Shown piece by piece: positions 16,716 to 27,455 of a stretch of 64,000 bases of DNA. Within the stretch, counting starts at the first letter, position 1, and each line of letters begins with the position of its first letter. The position numbers were made by a program, and so were the translations under genes. The DNA lies in NCBI RefSeq assembly GCF_018449515.1, contig NZ_JAAVUQ010000003.1, positions 186,001 to 250,000 on the forward strand. The letters are read 5' to 3'. The notes beneath the pieces are model-generated. The model saw only the letters and a program-made list of their open reading frames with translations, was not told the DNA's origin and did no database searches. Source of the DNA: Caballeronia sp. dw_19. Its GTDB lineage: Bacteria; Pseudomonadota; Gammaproteobacteria; Burkholderiales; Burkholderiaceae.

Positions 16716-17864
16716 CTAATGCCGGTCCACCCACCGCAACCCGATCAAGCCGACGATCAGGTACGCCAGCGCCGGCGCTGCGGCCGTCAATGGCGCGGGC
16801 CAGGTGTTCAGCGTACCAATGTGTGAAAACAGCGTGTTGACCAGCTGGAAGCTCATGCCGATCATGATGCCGCCGAACACCTTCACACCGACCACGCCGG
16901 CGCGCGTATGCAGGTACGCAAACGGCAGGGACAGCACCAGCATCACCAGCACCGCGAGCGGATACAAGATCTTGCGCCAGAACGCGATCTGATACCGCTG
17001 CGTGTCCTGATGATTTTCCGTCAAATGCTGGATGTATCTGAAGAGGTTGAACATCGACATCCGGTCTGGCGACACCAGCAGCACCGACAAAATCTGCGGC
17101 GTGAGTTCAGAGCGCAGCGAATACTCCGGCAGGGTGATCTGTTTCGCGCGATACACGGGATTAAGCGCGTCGCCGGGATTCACGGTTTGTGGCGGCGCGT
17201 CGATGAGTTCGGTGTCCGTTACGTCGGTGAGCTTCCAGTGGCCCGGCGGCTGGAACACGCCACTTTTAGCGATGCGCACGTTCGTCAGCCGGAACAACGA
17301 ATCGAATTCGTAGATGCGCACGTTCGCAATGGTCGTATCCGGATTCAGCGTGCCCACGTTTACAAAGCGCGTGACCTGTTCGCCGTCCGCGCGCGCGGTC
17401 AGCGTGTCTTTCACCCAGACGCCTGATTCGAAGTTCATCGACACCGACGAGCCCAGCGCTTCGAGCCGCACTTTCTCGGAGAGCTGGTCCGAGTAGGGGC
17501 CGACCACTTCGCCGATCACATACGTGAGCAGGACCATTGGTATGCCGATCTTGAGCAGCGAGCGCAGCGCCTTGCCGGTGGACAATCCGGATACGCGGAA
17601 AATGGTGAACTCGGACGCGGCGGCCATTTGCGCGAACACGTAGATGGCCGCAATCAGCGCGGCAACCGGGATGATTTCGTAGAAGCGCGAGGGCGTCTGC
17701 AAGCCCACTCGCAGCACGGCGAGCCCAAACTTGTAGTTGCCGTGGCCGACCGTATTCAGCTCGTTGATCAAGTCAAAGAAGAAGAACAGGCCAGAGAACG
17801 CGAACAGGATGAAGATGAACGCGAGATAGATCTGACGCGCGAAATACCGTTCGTAAATGCGCAT
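16716..17864 (-). CDS. lptG: LPS export permease LptG
   Basis: A 382-residue inner-membrane subunit of the LptB2FG transporter that extracts lipopolysaccharide for transport to the outer membrane. The N-terminus MRIYERYFARQIYLAFIFILFAFSGLFFFFDLINEL is the usual first membrane helix. Further helices lie near residues 60-125 and 300-380, around a periplasmic beta-jellyroll domain (WKLTDVTDTELID). It follows lptF by four bases, so the two are coupled. LptG is normally essential. Confidence 0.94.
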   Translation of the reverse strand: MRIYERYFARQIYLAFIFILFAFSGLFFFFDLINELNTVGHGNYKFGLAVLRVGLQTPSRFYEIIPVAALIAAIYVFAQMAAASEFTIFRVSGLSTGKALRSLLKIGIPMVLLTYVIGEVVGPYSDQLSEKVRLEALGSSVSMNFESGVWVKDTLTARADGEQVTRFVNVGTLNPDTTIANVRIYEFDSLFRLTNVRIAKSGVFQPPGHWKLTDVTDTELIDAPPQTVNPGDALNPVYRAKQITLPEYSLRSELTPQILSVLLVSPDRMSMFNLFRYIQHLTENHQDTQRYQIAFWRKILYPLAVLVMLVLSLPFAYLHTRAGVVGVKVFGGIMIGMSFQLVNTLFSHIGTLNTWPAPLTAAAPALAYLIVGLIGLRWVDRH

Positions 17865-17868
17865 TGCG

Positions 17869-18966
17869 TCAGGCCCCTTTCGAGCGGGTAAACGCCGACA
17901 GCTTGAAGAGCGGCCGATTACGTATGCGCAACCAGAAGATGAACGCGACCATGACCGAGACGATTATGTGCAGCCCCACCAGCCCGACAACAAACGACAC
18001 TCGGCCTTGTTCGATCCACGACTGCACCACGTTCAGCAGGTTGGAATATGTCAGATAGATCAGTACTGCCATCACGAGATTGATTGTTCGACTGCGCCGG
18101 GGGTTTTGGTAGGAGAGCGGAATGGCGAGCAGCATCAGGTTGATCGCGATCAGCGGCAGACCCGCGCGCCACGCGATTTCGGCAAGGTTGTCGCGGGTGG
18201 GATTGGCCAGCAACTCGTTCGTATACATGCCGGTCGTGGTAGGCGTGTTCACGAATTGCTGGCTTTGAATTTTCACGCCGTAGCGCTCGAACTCCATGAT
18301 CCGGAAGTTCGGCTGCCCCGGAATGCCGTCGTAGCGCCGGCCGTTTTCCAGCACCACGAAGCGGTCCCCATTGGCGTGCGTTTCGGTATGGCCGTTCTTC
18401 GATACCACCACGTTGACCTTGCCGCCTTCCGTACTCGTCACGAACACGTTCTGCACGTGCCCCTGATCCGGCGACATCTTTTCGATGAAAAACACGCGGT
18501 GGCTGGTTTGCGATTCACGGAACTGACCCGGTGCGAGCAGCGAGACTTCGTCGCGTTGCTGGAACCGTGCCTTGATGAGCTTGCTTTGCAAATTCGACCA
18601 GGGCCAGACCACGAACGCAAAAAATACGATGGCCAGGATGATTGGCGTGGAGAAGAGCGCGATTGGTTTGATCAGCGCCGTCTGACTGACGCCTGACGCG
18701 AGCCACACGACCATCTCCGAGTCGCGATACCAGCGCGTCAGCACGAAGAGGATGGACACGAACAGGGTCACGATCATGATCACGGCGAGATAGCCGATGA
18801 CGGTGAGGCCGATCAGCACGACGACGTCGCGCGGATCGACTTGTCCCGATGCGGCAAAGCCGACGATGCGGATCATCATCGTGGTCAGCATGATCGTGAG
18901 CAGCACCATGAATACGGCGCCAGCCGTATACGCGAGTTCACGCTGAAGGGAGCGTTCGAAGATCAT
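17869..18966 (-). CDS. lptF: LPS export permease LptF
   Basis: A 365-residue partner of LptG. It begins MIFERSLQRELAYTAGAVFMVLLTIMLTTMMIRIVG and carries six predicted membrane helices with a large periplasmic domain (FFIEKMSPDQGHVQNVFVTS, FVVLENGRRYDGIPGQPNF). The conserved lptF-lptG order is kept and the pair is divergent from pepA, a frequent arrangement in proteobacteria. Confidence 0.94.
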   Translation of the reverse strand: MIFERSLQRELAYTAGAVFMVLLTIMLTTMMIRIVGFAASGQVDPRDVVVLIGLTVIGYLAVIMIVTLFVSILFVLTRWYRDSEMVVWLASGVSQTALIKPIALFSTPIILAIVFFAFVVWPWSNLQSKLIKARFQQRDEVSLLAPGQFRESQTSHRVFFIEKMSPDQGHVQNVFVTSTEGGKVNVVVSKNGHTETHANGDRFVVLENGRRYDGIPGQPNFRIMEFERYGVKIQSQQFVNTPTTTGMYTNELLANPTRDNLAEIAWRAGLPLIAINLMLLAIPLSYQNPRRSRTINLVMAVLIYLTYSNLLNVVQSWIEQGRVSFVVGLVGLHIIVSVMVAFIFWLRIRNRPLFKLSAFTRSKGA

Positions 18967-19195
18967 TGATTGTCAGGTGGAAACCGGCGGCGACCAGGCG
19001 GTTGGATTATGTGCGGGCCGCGCTTGGACCACGTTTGGACCACACGCCATGACAAACGTGCCGGATGAACGAGTCGACCGAGTCATGAGCGAGACATTCA
19101 ATCCGGGTATCGCTGCCCGCGACCGCCTCGGAAAAAAATAGCGGATAATTGCGGCTTTCTTCCTTCAGCCCAGATTTTATCCGAGGATAAGCGCG

Positions 19196-20707
19196 ATGGA
19201 CTTTAGCATAAAAGCCTGTGATTGGAGCAAAGGCTCGGCAAATGGTTTCCTTAACGGAAAGGCCGATGTAGTAGTGCTCGGAGTGTTCGAAGCGCAGACG
19301 TTGACGGGCGCAGCCCGCGAGATGGATTTGGTCACCAAGGGGCTGCTTACGCGCACGGTGAAAGCTGGCGACATGAGCGGCAAGGCCGGTTCCACGTTGA
19401 TGCTGACCGAAGTGACGGGGATTGGGGCGTCACGGATTTTGCTGGTCGGCCTCGGCAAGCAGGACGCTTTCAATCAGAAGGCTTACACGGAAGCCGCGCG
19501 CGCCGCATGGCGGGCGCTGCTTGCCACGAAGATCGCGAACGTGGCGTTCACGCTCGCCCAACTGCCGGTGCCCGAGCGTACCAGCGACTGGGGTGTGCGC
19601 TGCGCCATCCTCGCGCTGCGCGAGTTGACCTACAAGTTCACGCAGATGAAAAGCAAGCCGGAAAACGGCGATCGCGCGTTGAAGAAAGTGGTGTTCAGCA
19701 TCGATGCCGCCGACGAAAAGGCTGCGAAGCTCGCGTTGAAACACGCCACGGCGCTCGCCAACGGCATGGACCTGACGCGCGATCTCGGCAACTTGCCGCC
19801 GAACGTCTGCACGCCCACCTATCTCGGCCATACCGCGAAAAAGCTGGGCAAGGAATTCAAGCTGAAGGTGGAAGTGCTCGGCCAGAAGCAGATCGAAGCG
19901 CTGGGCATGGGTTCGTTCCTGTCGATCGCGAAAGGCTCGGTCGAACCGCCCGCGTTCATCGTGATGCATCACCAGGGCGCGGGCGCGAAGGCCGCGCCGG
20001 TCGTGCTGGTCGGCAAGGGCATTACGTTCGACACCGGCGGCATCTCCATCAAGCCCGGCGAAGGCATGGACGAGATGAAGTACGACATGCTCGGCGCTGG
20101 TTCGGTGTTCGGCACCATGCGCGCGATCGCGGAAATGGGGTTGAAGCTCAACGTGATCGGTGTGGTTCCGACGTGCGAGAACATGCCGGCCGGCAACGCG
20201 GTAAAGCCGGGTGACATTGTCACGTCCATGTCCGGCACGACTATCGAAGTGTTGAATACGGACGCGGAAGGCCGCCTGATTCTCTGCGACGCGCTGACCT
20301 ACGTGGAACGCTTCAAACCCGCGGCAGTTATCGATATCGCCACGCTCACGGGCGCGTGCGTCGTGGCGCTGGGCCATCACAACACCGCTTTGTTCTCGAA
20401 GGACGACGCGCTGGCGGGCGAGTTGCTGGATGCGTCGAAGGAAGCCATCGATCCGACCTGGCGCATGCCGCTCGACGACGAGTATCAGGACCTGCTGAAG
20501 TCGAATTTCGCCGATGTCGCGAACATTGGCGGACGGCCGGGCGGCGCGATTACCGCGGCGTGTTTCCTGTCGCGTTTCGCGCAGAACTATCCTTGGGCTC
20601 ACCTTGACATCGCGGGTACGGCGTGGAAAAGCGGCGCGGCAAAGGGCGCAACCGGTCGTCCGGTGCCCTTGCTCACGCAGTTCCTGGTCGATCGCGCGGG
20701 CCAATGA
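19196..20707 (+). CDS. pepA: Leucyl aminopeptidase, M17 family
   Basis: A 503-residue cytosolic zinc/manganese aminopeptidase. The signature [14 protein letters not shown] is present, with the metal/active-site stretch [16 protein letters not shown] and [25 protein letters not shown] precedes the ATG at 19196. PepA in Escherichia coli also binds DNA in carAB control and plasmid dimer resolution; whether this one does is unknown. It is followed closely by holC, a common linkage. Confidence 0.95.
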   Translation: MDFSIKACDWSKGSANGFLNGKADVVVLGVFEAQTLTGAAREMDLVTKGLLTRTVKAGDMSGKAGSTLMLTEVTGIGASRILLVGLGKQDAFNQKAYTEAARAAWRALLATKIANVAFTLAQLPVPERTSDWGVRCAILALRELTYKFTQMKSKPENGDRALKKVVFSIDAADEKAAKLALKHATALANGMDLTRDLGNLPPNVCTPTYLGHTAKKLGKEFKLKVEVLGQKQIEALGMGSFLSIAKGSVEPPAFIVMHHQGAGAKAAPVVLVGKGITFDTGGISIKPGEGMDEMKYDMLGAGSVFGTMRAIAEMGLKLNVIGVVPTCENMPAGNAVKPGDIVTSMSGTTIEVLNTDAEGRLILCDALTYVERFKPAAVIDIATLTGACVVALGHHNTALFSKDDALAGELLDASKEAIDPTWRMPLDDEYQDLLKSNFADVANIGGRPGGAITAACFLSRFAQNYPWAHLDIAGTAWKSGAAKGATGRPVPLLTQFLVDRAGQ

Positions 20708-20744
20708 GCGTGGTTGAACCAAGCGTGAGCGGGGAGGCACAGCC

Positions 20745-21170
20745 ATGACGCGTATCGATTTCCATTCGAATGTGGGGGATTCGATCGCGTACGCCTGCCG
20801 CCTCGTGCGCAAGGCTTACCTGAGCGGTCAGCCGTTGATCGTGCTGGCCGAACCCGAGCGGTTGAAGCGGTTCGACGAGCAATTGTGGACCTTCAAGCCG
20901 CTCGAGTTCGTGCCGCATTGCATGGCGGACAGCGCGCTGGCGGGGCAAACGCCGGTGTTGCTGACTGCGTCGCTGGAATCGCTGGGGCAGGATCTGCAGC
21001 AGCAGATCCTGCTGAACCTCGGCGCAACCGTACCGCCGCAGTTCGCGCGGTTTGAACGCCTGCTGGAAGTGGTCGGCAACGAGGAGCAGGAACTCGTGGC
21101 TGGGCGCGACCGGTATCGTTTCTATCGCGATCGGGGCTATGTGCTCAACAATTACAAGCAGGGCGGCTGA
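20745..21170 (+). CDS. holC: DNA polymerase III chi subunit
   Basis: A 141-residue protein beginning MTRIDFHSNVGDSIAYACRLVRKAY, with PLIVLAEPERLKRFDEQLWTF typical of HolC. Chi links the clamp loader to single-stranded-DNA-binding protein. GGGGAGGCACAGCC precedes the start. It lies 37 bases after pepA and is likely co-transcribed with it. Confidence 0.92.
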   Translation: MTRIDFHSNVGDSIAYACRLVRKAYLSGQPLIVLAEPERLKRFDEQLWTFKPLEFVPHCMADSALAGQTPVLLTASLESLGQDLQQQILLNLGATVPPQFARFERLLEVVGNEEQELVAGRDRYRFYRDRGYVLNNYKQGG

Positions 21171-21301
21171 GCGCACCGCTCAGTCGCAGTGTGCGGGGGC
21201 CACGCGGTATGATCGCAAAAACGCCCGCCGTTACCGTTAGCCCGCAGTCGGCCTGCCATCAGGTTCCAACAGCCTGCCATCAAGAGAGACGGAGTCCACT
21301 C

Positions 21302-21715
21302 GTGCCCATCACCACCGCGCCCGATACGGCTGAAACACCCGAAAACTTCGATTCCTCCATTCCCGTGCTGACCGATATCATCGTGCCGGGCCGGCCAGAC
21401 CGTGCCCGCGTTGCACCGCGGGCGCCGGAGCCGGTGTTATCGCCGGCGGCTGTGCCATCGCACGAGGAGCTTGCACACGGCGCGGATCGTGACGCCGATG
21501 TGATCGCAGACAGGCTGCGCGGGCGCTTCACGCATTTTTTGACTGGCGATGGCCGGGCGTTGATCGAGGAACGCTGCAGGGAATCGTTGCAGGAGCATTC
21601 CACCTGGCTAGTCAGCCAGATTACGCGGGAGGTTGCGTTGGCGCTGGAAACCGAGTTGACGCAATGGGTGCGCGAGGCGGTGGCCGACGAACTGGAACGG
21701 CGAGGGCGCAAGTAA
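21302..21715 (+). CDS. DUF2486 family protein
   Basis: A 137-residue protein starting at GTG 21302, with GGAG nine bases upstream. An upstream ATG frame would extend into sequence with no ribosome site. The N-terminal part is Pro/Ala-rich with the family-type segment SIPVLTDIIVPGRP. The C-terminal half is helical (VIADRLRGRFTHFLTGDGRALIEERCRESLQEHSTWLV). The family is restricted to Burkholderia relatives and has no known function; it regularly follows holC. Confidence 0.78.
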   Translation: MPITTAPDTAETPENFDSSIPVLTDIIVPGRPDRARVAPRAPEPVLSPAAVPSHEELAHGADRDADVIADRLRGRFTHFLTGDGRALIEERCRESLQEHSTWLVSQITREVALALETELTQWVREAVADELERRGRK

Positions 21716-21873
21716 GAAGGGGATTTCGGGGCAATTCTGGCTGACGGAGCCGAGTCCGACCCAGCGCAGCGGTAATCCGGCATTTAACCCGGCATTAAAT
21801 TTCCTGCCTACGCCGGCAGAACCTGAAACGGTCCGCCGGCGCGAGCGAAAAACAGCGAGCAATTACCCCGCGA

Positions 21874-23547
21874 TCAACCCGTTACCGCGCCTTTGTTTGC
21901 CGGCAACGCGAGCGCAGCATACTTGGCCAGCACGCCACGCGTATAACGTGGCGCAGGCTGCGTCCACTCTCCGCGACGACGCTCGATCTCGGCGTCATCC
22001 ACGTTCAGTTGCAACAGCAGCTTGTGAGCGTCGATAGTGATCGAATCACCTTCCTTGATGAACGCGATCGTGCCGCCCATATAGGCTTCCGGGGCAACGT
22101 GACCCACCACCATTCCCCAAGTGCCGCCGGAGAAGCGTCCATCGGTAATCAGGCCCACCGATTCCCCCAGCCCCTGGCCGATGATCGCTGACGTAGGCGC
22201 CAGCATTTCCGGCATGCCCGGACCACCCTTCGGGCCGAGATAACGCAACACGACAATGTCGCCGGCCTTGATCTGACCCGCGACAATCGCGGTCATCGCG
22301 CTTTGTTCGTCCTCGAACACGCGTGCCGGGCCGGTGATGACCGGGTTCTTCAGGCCGGTGATCTTCGCCACGGCGCCGTCCGGCGCCAGGTTGCCCTTCA
22401 GGATGGCCAAATGGCCTTCGTCGTAGAGCGCCTTGTTGATCGGGAAAATCACGTCCTGATCAGCGCGCGGCTTCGACGGCACGTCCTTCAGTTCTTCCGC
22501 GATGGTCTTGCCCGTAATCGTGATGCAATCGCCGTGCAGCATGCCCGCGTCGAGCAAAATCTTCAGCACTTGCGGAATCCCGCCGGCCTTGTGCAGATCG
22601 GTCGCCACGTACTGACCCGACGGCTTCAGGTTGCAGATCACCGGCACTTTCTTGCGCATACGCTCGAAGTCGTCGATGCTCCATTCCACTTCGGCCGCAT
22701 GGGCGATAGCCAGGTAGTGCAGCACCGCGTTGGTCGAGCCGCCGGTCGCCATGATCAGCGCAACCGCATTTTCAATCGATTTCTTCGTGATGATGTCGCG
22801 CGGCTTGAGATCGGCCTTGACCGCTTCGACCAGCACGCGCGCCGATTCCGCCGCGGACGTGACCTTTTCTTCGTCGGGGTTCGCCATGGTCGAGGAATAC
22901 ATCAGCGACATGCCGAGCGCTTCGAACGACGAGCTCATGGTGTTGGCCGTGTACATGCCGCCGCACGAACCGCTCGATGGGCAGGCGTTTTTCTCGATGC
23001 CGTCGAAATCTTCCTTCGACATCCGCCCGGCGGAGAACTCGCCGACCGCTTCGAACGACGACACGATGGTCAAATCCTTGCCCTTCCAGTTGCCCGGACG
23101 GATCGTGCCGCCATACACGTAGATACCCGGTACGTTCATGCGCGCGAGGCCGATCATGCCGCCTGGCATGTTCTTGTCGCAGCCGCCGATCACGACCACG
23201 CCGTCCATCCACTGGCCTTGCACAGCCGTTTCAATACAATCGGCAATCACTTCGCGTGACACGAGCGAGTACTTCATGCCTTCGGTGCCCATCGACATGC
23301 CGTCGGAGATGGTTGGCGTGCCGAATGTCTGCGGATTGGCGTCCGATTTACGAATCGATTCGACGGCGGCGTCCGCCAGCTTTTGCAGGCCGGAATTGCA
23401 CGGCGTGATGGTGGAATGACCATTGGCGATGCCGATCATCGGCTTGTCGAAGTCTTCGTCCTTGTAGCCGAGGGCGTAATACATCGAGCGATTCGGGGAA
23501 CGCGCGATGCCTTGCGTGATGTTTTTCGAGCGGCGATTGAAGGCCAT
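21874..23547 (-). CDS. ilvD: Dihydroxy-acid dehydratase
   Basis: A 557-residue Fe-S dehydratase for the third common step of isoleucine, valine and leucine synthesis. The motif [34 protein letters not shown] and the C-terminal [24 protein letters not shown] are diagnostic, with cysteines for the cluster. The ATG is preceded by AAGGAGCC on the minus strand. It stands alone and divergent from a LysR regulator. Confidence 0.96.
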   Translation of the reverse strand: MAFNRRSKNITQGIARSPNRSMYYALGYKDEDFDKPMIGIANGHSTITPCNSGLQKLADAAVESIRKSDANPQTFGTPTISDGMSMGTEGMKYSLVSREVIADCIETAVQGQWMDGVVVIGGCDKNMPGGMIGLARMNVPGIYVYGGTIRPGNWKGKDLTIVSSFEAVGEFSAGRMSKEDFDGIEKNACPSSGSCGGMYTANTMSSSFEALGMSLMYSSTMANPDEEKVTSAAESARVLVEAVKADLKPRDIITKKSIENAVALIMATGGSTNAVLHYLAIAHAAEVEWSIDDFERMRKKVPVICNLKPSGQYVATDLHKAGGIPQVLKILLDAGMLHGDCITITGKTIAEELKDVPSKPRADQDVIFPINKALYDEGHLAILKGNLAPDGAVAKITGLKNPVITGPARVFEDEQSAMTAIVAGQIKAGDIVVLRYLGPKGGPGMPEMLAPTSAIIGQGLGESVGLITDGRFSGGTWGMVVGHVAPEAYMGGTIAFIKEGDSITIDAHKLLLQLNVDDAEIERRRGEWTQPAPRYTRGVLAKYAALALPANKGAVTG

Positions 23548-23653
23548 GTGGGGGCTCCTTGAGGATTTTATTGTCTGGTCGCGAAAGGATGAAGCTTGTA
23601 CGAACGCGTGTCCAATATATTATTCAGGGTCTACTAGGTCGTGGAACATATCA

Positions 23654-24601
23654 GTGGAAACGCGGAACATTGAACTCAGATTGTTGCGATATTTTGTGAC
23701 GGTTGCCGAGGAAATGCACTTCGGACGGGCCGCAGGGCGCCTCGCGATGACGCAGCCGCCGTTGTCGCAGGCTATCCGGGCGCTGGAGGACATGCTGGGC
23801 GTTGCGTTGTTTGTACGTACGAAGCGTTCAGTCGAGCTGACGCCCGTGGGCAAGGATCTGCTGCCGGAAGTGCGACGGCTGCTCGCCGGCGCGGATGCGT
23901 TAAGACCGCTCGCGCAATCGCTCGCGCGGGGCGAGGCGGGGGGTTTATCGCTTGCGTTCGTTTCCACCGCCGATTACGGGCTCCTGCCGCTCTTGCTGCG
24001 CGATTTTGGCGCCCGTTACCCTGGCGTCCGGCTGCAACTCGTGGAAGCCACCAGCGACGTTCAGGTGGAAGAGCTGGTGGCCGGCCGCATAGACGCCGGG
24101 CTCGTCATTCCCCCGCTGCCGCCACGCCACGCCGTCGCGCTGTCGTATTTGCCGATCGCCCGCGAGCCGTTGGTCATCGCCATGTCCAGCGACGCCGCGG
24201 CTGCGCTCGGGCTGGGCGCCGAAGAATGGTCGGAGACGCCTGTGAGCCTTCACCAACTCGCCGATGCCCCACTCGTCGTCTTTCCACGGCGTCTCGCGCC
24301 CGGATTCTATGACATCATTATGGGTTGCTACGGCGCGGCTGGCCTGATGCCGCGGGTCGGGCAGGAAGCCATCCAGATGCAGACCATCGTCAGTCTTGTG
24401 TCGGCTGGCATGGGCGTCGCGCTCGTGCCGCAATCGCTGCGTCATCTGCGCAGGACCGGAGTGGTGTATCGTCCGTTGCTCGAATCGGGGCCGGTGGTTG
24501 AGACCGGACTCGTGTGGCGCGCGGCGGAGGTCAGCCCGGTGCTCGCCGGTTTTATCGATATAGTGCGCGCTCATGCGGCTACCGTGCCTGCGTTGCCGTG
24601 A
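23654..24601 (+). CDS. LysR-family transcriptional regulator
   Basis: A 315-residue LTTR starting at GTG 23654 (VETRNIELRLLRYFVTVAEEMHFGRAA). The frame is open further upstream to 23507 but that would overlap ilvD. The winged helix QPPLSQAIRALEDMLGVALFVRTKRSVELT and effector domain LSLAFVSTADYGLLP and GMGVALVPQSL are clear. The subtype resembles BenM/CatM/AlsR-like regulators, often of aromatic or organic acid genes. Its divergence from ilvD, with about 105 bases between, makes ilvD or itself the nearest target. Confidence 0.85.
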   Translation: METRNIELRLLRYFVTVAEEMHFGRAAGRLAMTQPPLSQAIRALEDMLGVALFVRTKRSVELTPVGKDLLPEVRRLLAGADALRPLAQSLARGEAGGLSLAFVSTADYGLLPLLLRDFGARYPGVRLQLVEATSDVQVEELVAGRIDAGLVIPPLPPRHAVALSYLPIAREPLVIAMSSDAAAALGLGAEEWSETPVSLHQLADAPLVVFPRRLAPGFYDIIMGCYGAAGLMPRVGQEAIQMQTIVSLVSAGMGVALVPQSLRHLRRTGVVYRPLLESGPVVETGLVWRAAEVSPVLAGFIDIVRAHAATVPALP

Positions 24602-24622
24602 CCCCAACACGTAAATAGAAAC

Positions 24623-25528
24623 ATGCTCATTCACCCCAATTTCGATCCCATCGCGCTTCATCTCGGTCCGCTCGCTGTGCGCTGGTATGGCCTCATGTAT
24701 CTGCTGGCGTTCATCCAGTGCATCGTCATCGGGCGCTTGCGGCTGCGCTTGCCGTACGTCTCGGCGCAAGGATGGACCACGAAGGATATCGACGACATCC
24801 TGTTCTACGGGGTGCTCGGCACCATCCTGGGCGGCCGGCTTGGCTATGTCGTGTTCTACAAGTCGAGTTTCTACTTCGCGAATCCGCTCGATATCTTCAA
24901 GGTGTGGGAAGGCGGCATGTCGTTCCACGGCGGCATGATCGGCGTGATTCTCGCGATGGTCCTGTTCGCGTGGCAAAGAAACCGGACCTGGCTGCAAGTC
25001 ACCGATTTCGTCGCGCCGCTGGTCCCGCTCGGGCTGGCGGCCGGTCGCTTCGGCAACTTCATCAATGGCGAGTTGTGGGGCCGCGTGACCAATCCGAACG
25101 CGCCATGGGCCATGCTGTTCCAGAACGCATCCCCCGACGACGCCATTTGGCTGCGCACCCATCCGCAGCAGGCCGCGCAGTGGCATTTGAATGAGATCTT
25201 CGAGCGTTACCAGATGCTGCCGCGGCATCCGTCGCAGTTGTACGAGATCGCGCTGGAAGGGTTCGCATTGTTTATCGTGATGTGGCTGATGTCGCGCAAG
25301 CAGCGGCCGGTGGGCGGGATTTCCGCGGTGTTCCTGATTGGTTATGGCCTCGCGCGCTTCACGGTTGAGTTCGCGCGTGAACCTGATGATTATCTGGGCC
25401 TGCTGGCCATGAACCTGTCGATGGGCCAATGGCTTTCGCTGCCCATGATCATTGGCGGAATTGGACTGCTTGTCTGGTCGTATCGACGTGGGCGCGCAGT
25501 GCCGTCGGAGTCCGCGAAACTCTCCTGA
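24623..25528 (+). CDS. lgt: Prolipoprotein diacylglyceryl transferase
   Basis: A 301-residue inner-membrane enzyme that attaches diacylglyceryl to the lipobox cysteine of prolipoproteins, the first step of lipoprotein maturation. The Lgt signature [14 protein letters not shown] lies near residue 140, with [10 protein letters not shown] and [12 protein letters not shown] before and after it. Seven membrane helices are evident. Essential in most Gram-negatives. Substrates in this window include the lipoproteins at 52420 and 54538. Confidence 0.95.
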   Translation: MLIHPNFDPIALHLGPLAVRWYGLMYLLAFIQCIVIGRLRLRLPYVSAQGWTTKDIDDILFYGVLGTILGGRLGYVVFYKSSFYFANPLDIFKVWEGGMSFHGGMIGVILAMVLFAWQRNRTWLQVTDFVAPLVPLGLAAGRFGNFINGELWGRVTNPNAPWAMLFQNASPDDAIWLRTHPQQAAQWHLNEIFERYQMLPRHPSQLYEIALEGFALFIVMWLMSRKQRPVGGISAVFLIGYGLARFTVEFAREPDDYLGLLAMNLSMGQWLSLPMIIGGIGLLVWSYRRGRAVPSESAKLS

Positions 25529-25558
25529 ACGAGAGATCAGCCTTTGCAAATGCCATGA

Positions 25559-25587
25559 AAAAGCCTCGCGCGCAGCGAGGCTTTTTT
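25559..25587. terminator. Bidirectional terminator between lgt and the SIMPL gene
   Basis: Arms AAAAGCCTCGC (25559-25569) and GCGAGGCTTTT (25575-25585) with A and T runs on both sides. It sits between two convergent genes and should end both. Confidence 0.92.
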
Positions 25588-25614
25588 ATATATAGCGAGA
25601 CTTGAACTGAGCGT

Positions 25615-26340
25615 CTAGCGGTTCATCTGTACCGAACCCGACACGTTCACGGTCACCGTCGACGTGCCCCCTTCCAGCGCCATGGGTGCCGACATCTTTG
25701 CATCCGCGCTCATGTTGCGCGCGGCCATCATCATGACCGGACGCGGCGACGACCCGTTATGGCCGATGTTCACCTCGCGGATCGCATAACCGCTATAGCC
25801 GAATGCCTGGGCCGAACTCTGTGCCTGCTGCTTGAACGAAGCAATGGCCTGCGTCGAGAGTCTCTGTTCCGCGGCGCGCTGCGCTTCCGGCGAGAGCGAG
25901 AACGTCACACTGCCCACTTGCATTGAATCGCTCATCTTGCCCGCCAGCTTGGACGCAGCGGCGAAGTCCTTCGACTCCAGCACGACTTCCGTGCGGCCGC
26001 GCCATGCGGAAATACGGCCATCGCGATCGGTGGACGGATAGACGGTGAACGAACCACTGTGCGCGGTGACGTTATCGACACCCTTGGCCTGGCGCAGCGC
26101 GGCGTCCGCGCGTTGATTGAGCACCGACGTCAACGAGGCCGGGTCTTGCGCTTCCTGCTCATAGAACAGGGTGATGTCGACCACGTCCTGCGGCACGTCA
26201 GCACTGGCCTGTGCTGCGAGCGACAACACGCCCGACGGCTGGGCCTGAACGACGCTTTGCGCAAACGCGCTCTGTGCCATGGCAGCGCCTGCAAGCAGCA
26301 CAGCGGCTGCCAGTGTGGAAGTGGTGTTTTTCTTTGTCAT
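25615..26340 (-). CDS. SIMPL-domain (DUF541) periplasmic protein
   Basis: A 241-residue exported protein: signal peptide MTKKNTTSTLAAAVLLAGAAMAQSAFA, then a SIMPL/DUF541 domain (LSLAAQASADVPQDVVDITLFYEQ, VLNQRADAALRQAKGVDNV, AISAWRGRTEVVLES-like strand pairs). Relatives such as BP26 and YggE assemble into rings or reduce oxidative stress; the role here is unknown. Monocistronic, ended by the terminator at 25559. Confidence 0.88.
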   Translation of the reverse strand: MTKKNTTSTLAAAVLLAGAAMAQSAFAQSVVQAQPSGVLSLAAQASADVPQDVVDITLFYEQEAQDPASLTSVLNQRADAALRQAKGVDNVTAHSGSFTVYPSTDRDGRISAWRGRTEVVLESKDFAAASKLAGKMSDSMQVGSVTFSLSPEAQRAAEQRLSTQAIASFKQQAQSSAQAFGYSGYAIREVNIGHNGSSPRPVMMMAARNMSADAKMSAPMALEGGTSTVTVNVSGSVQMNR

Positions 26341-26424
26341 CGTGTAACTCCATAAGCATGAGTGCGCGTCATGTGACGCGAAGCTTAGGCGCTTCTCATG
26401 CTCGCGAAGTTCCCTTCAACGAGG

Positions 26425-26883
26425 TTACAAAAGGTGTTCGGTGATAAAGCGCCATTGCGTTTCGGTAACCGGTGTGATCGACAGCCGATTGCCTCGGGCG
26501 AGCACTTGCATATCGGCAAGCTCTGCGTGATCGCGTAGCGTGGCGAGGGGGATAAGCGGCGTCTTCTTCACGAAGTGGACGTCGACGAGCAACCAGCGCG
26601 GCTTTTCCTGCGATGACTTGGGATCGTAGTAGTGGCTGGAGGAATCGAATTGAGTGGGATCGGGATAAGCGGCCGACGACACCTTCGCAATGCCTGCGAT
26701 TCCCGGCTGCGGACAGCTTGAGTGATAGAACAGCACACCGTCGCCAACCTGCATGCCGTCGCGCATGAAGTTGCGTGCCTGGTAATTACGCACGCCGGTC
26801 CAGGGCAGGGTTTTTTTGGGAGCGTGAGCGAGATGGTCGATGCTCGCTTCGTTTGGTTCCGACTTCATCAGCCAGTAGCGCAT
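26425..26883 (-). CDS. EVE-domain protein
   Basis: A 152-residue cytoplasmic protein beginning MRYWLMKSEPNEASIDHLAHAPKKTLPWTGVRNYQARNFM, the classic EVE start, with VLFYHSSCPQPGIAGIAKV. EVE domains belong to the PUA fold and are thought to bind modified bases in DNA or RNA. Stand-alone EVE proteins are widespread housekeeping-type genes in proteobacteria, and this copy is close to zapA and 6S RNA as in relatives. Confidence 0.92.
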   Translation of the reverse strand: MRYWLMKSEPNEASIDHLAHAPKKTLPWTGVRNYQARNFMRDGMQVGDGVLFYHSSCPQPGIAGIAKVSSAAYPDPTQFDSSSHYYDPKSSQEKPRWLLVDVHFVKKTPLIPLATLRDHAELADMQVLARGNRLSITPVTETQWRFITEHLL

Positions 26884-26946
26884 GAATGTCTTCCATGGAG
26901 AAAGGTGCCGTGCAAAGAAGCATGCACGATGCAGGATTCACGATGC

Positions 26947-26982
26947 AAAAGAAAACGGCGCCGGAGAAGCTCCAGCGCCGTT
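26947..26982 (-). terminator. Terminator downstream of 6S RNA
   Basis: Arms AACGGCGC (26954-26961) and GCGCCGTT (26975-26982), with an inner GGAG/CTCC pairing. On the minus strand the stem is followed by TTTTCTTTT. It would stop transcripts coming from ssrS and zapA before the EVE gene. Confidence 0.75.
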
Positions 26983-27042
26983 AGTCCATTCAGTCAACTC
27001 AACCGCTTACTAGCATGCGCATAAAAACACGCATGCTGTTGA

Positions 27043-27224
27043 AAAGGGTCCCCGCCCAAGCCGCTAGGCCGGCATCCTGAACCTGGGTTCAAGATTGGTC
27101 GCAGTAAGCAGCACTTTGGGCTCATCAGACAGAGTGACGCGCTCGCCAGTGCTACAAGGTCCCACAACCGTGCACAATGGCATTGGTTCAAGGAATATAT
27201 GACCTTGGCAAACCAGGCAGGGAG
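27043..27224 (-). ncRNA. ssrS: 6S RNA
   Basis: About 180 nt on the minus strand downstream of zapA, the conserved location of 6S RNA. The 5' part contains CTGCCTGGTTTGCCAAGG and CCTTGAACCAATGCC, and the 3' part GGTTCAGGATGCCGGCC and GGCTTGGGCGGGG, able to form a long imperfect rod with a central bubble (GTGGGACCTTGTAGCACTGG). A -10-like TAAAGT at 27235-27230 sets the 5' end near 27224. 6S RNA mimics an open promoter and holds sigma-70 RNA polymerase in stationary phase. Exact ends are estimates. A small IR (AGCATGCG/CGCATGCT, 27012-27037) follows. Confidence 0.8.
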
Positions 27225-27455
27225 CAGTCACTTTACACCAATCGACGAGACGATGCAGCAATGATCCAGGAAAACTTTATGGTGACCGATGAATTCGTTA
27301 AATGCCTGAAGACGTAGCGGTTGACGCAGAATCGTGCCAGCATTCCGGCAACAAAATAACATCCGGATATTAGCTCGTACGTCAAGCACTTAAAGCAAAT
27401 TCCAGCCACTACACACTTACCGCTACCGTATCTATTGCAGCAACTACCTCAGCAA

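Noticed and set aside
19430..20812. 460-codon minus-strand frame
   Set aside because: Mirror of pepA with Arg-rich low-quality protein.
23945..25549. 534-codon minus-strand frame
   Set aside because: Opposite the LysR regulator and lgt; repetitive His/Arg composition.
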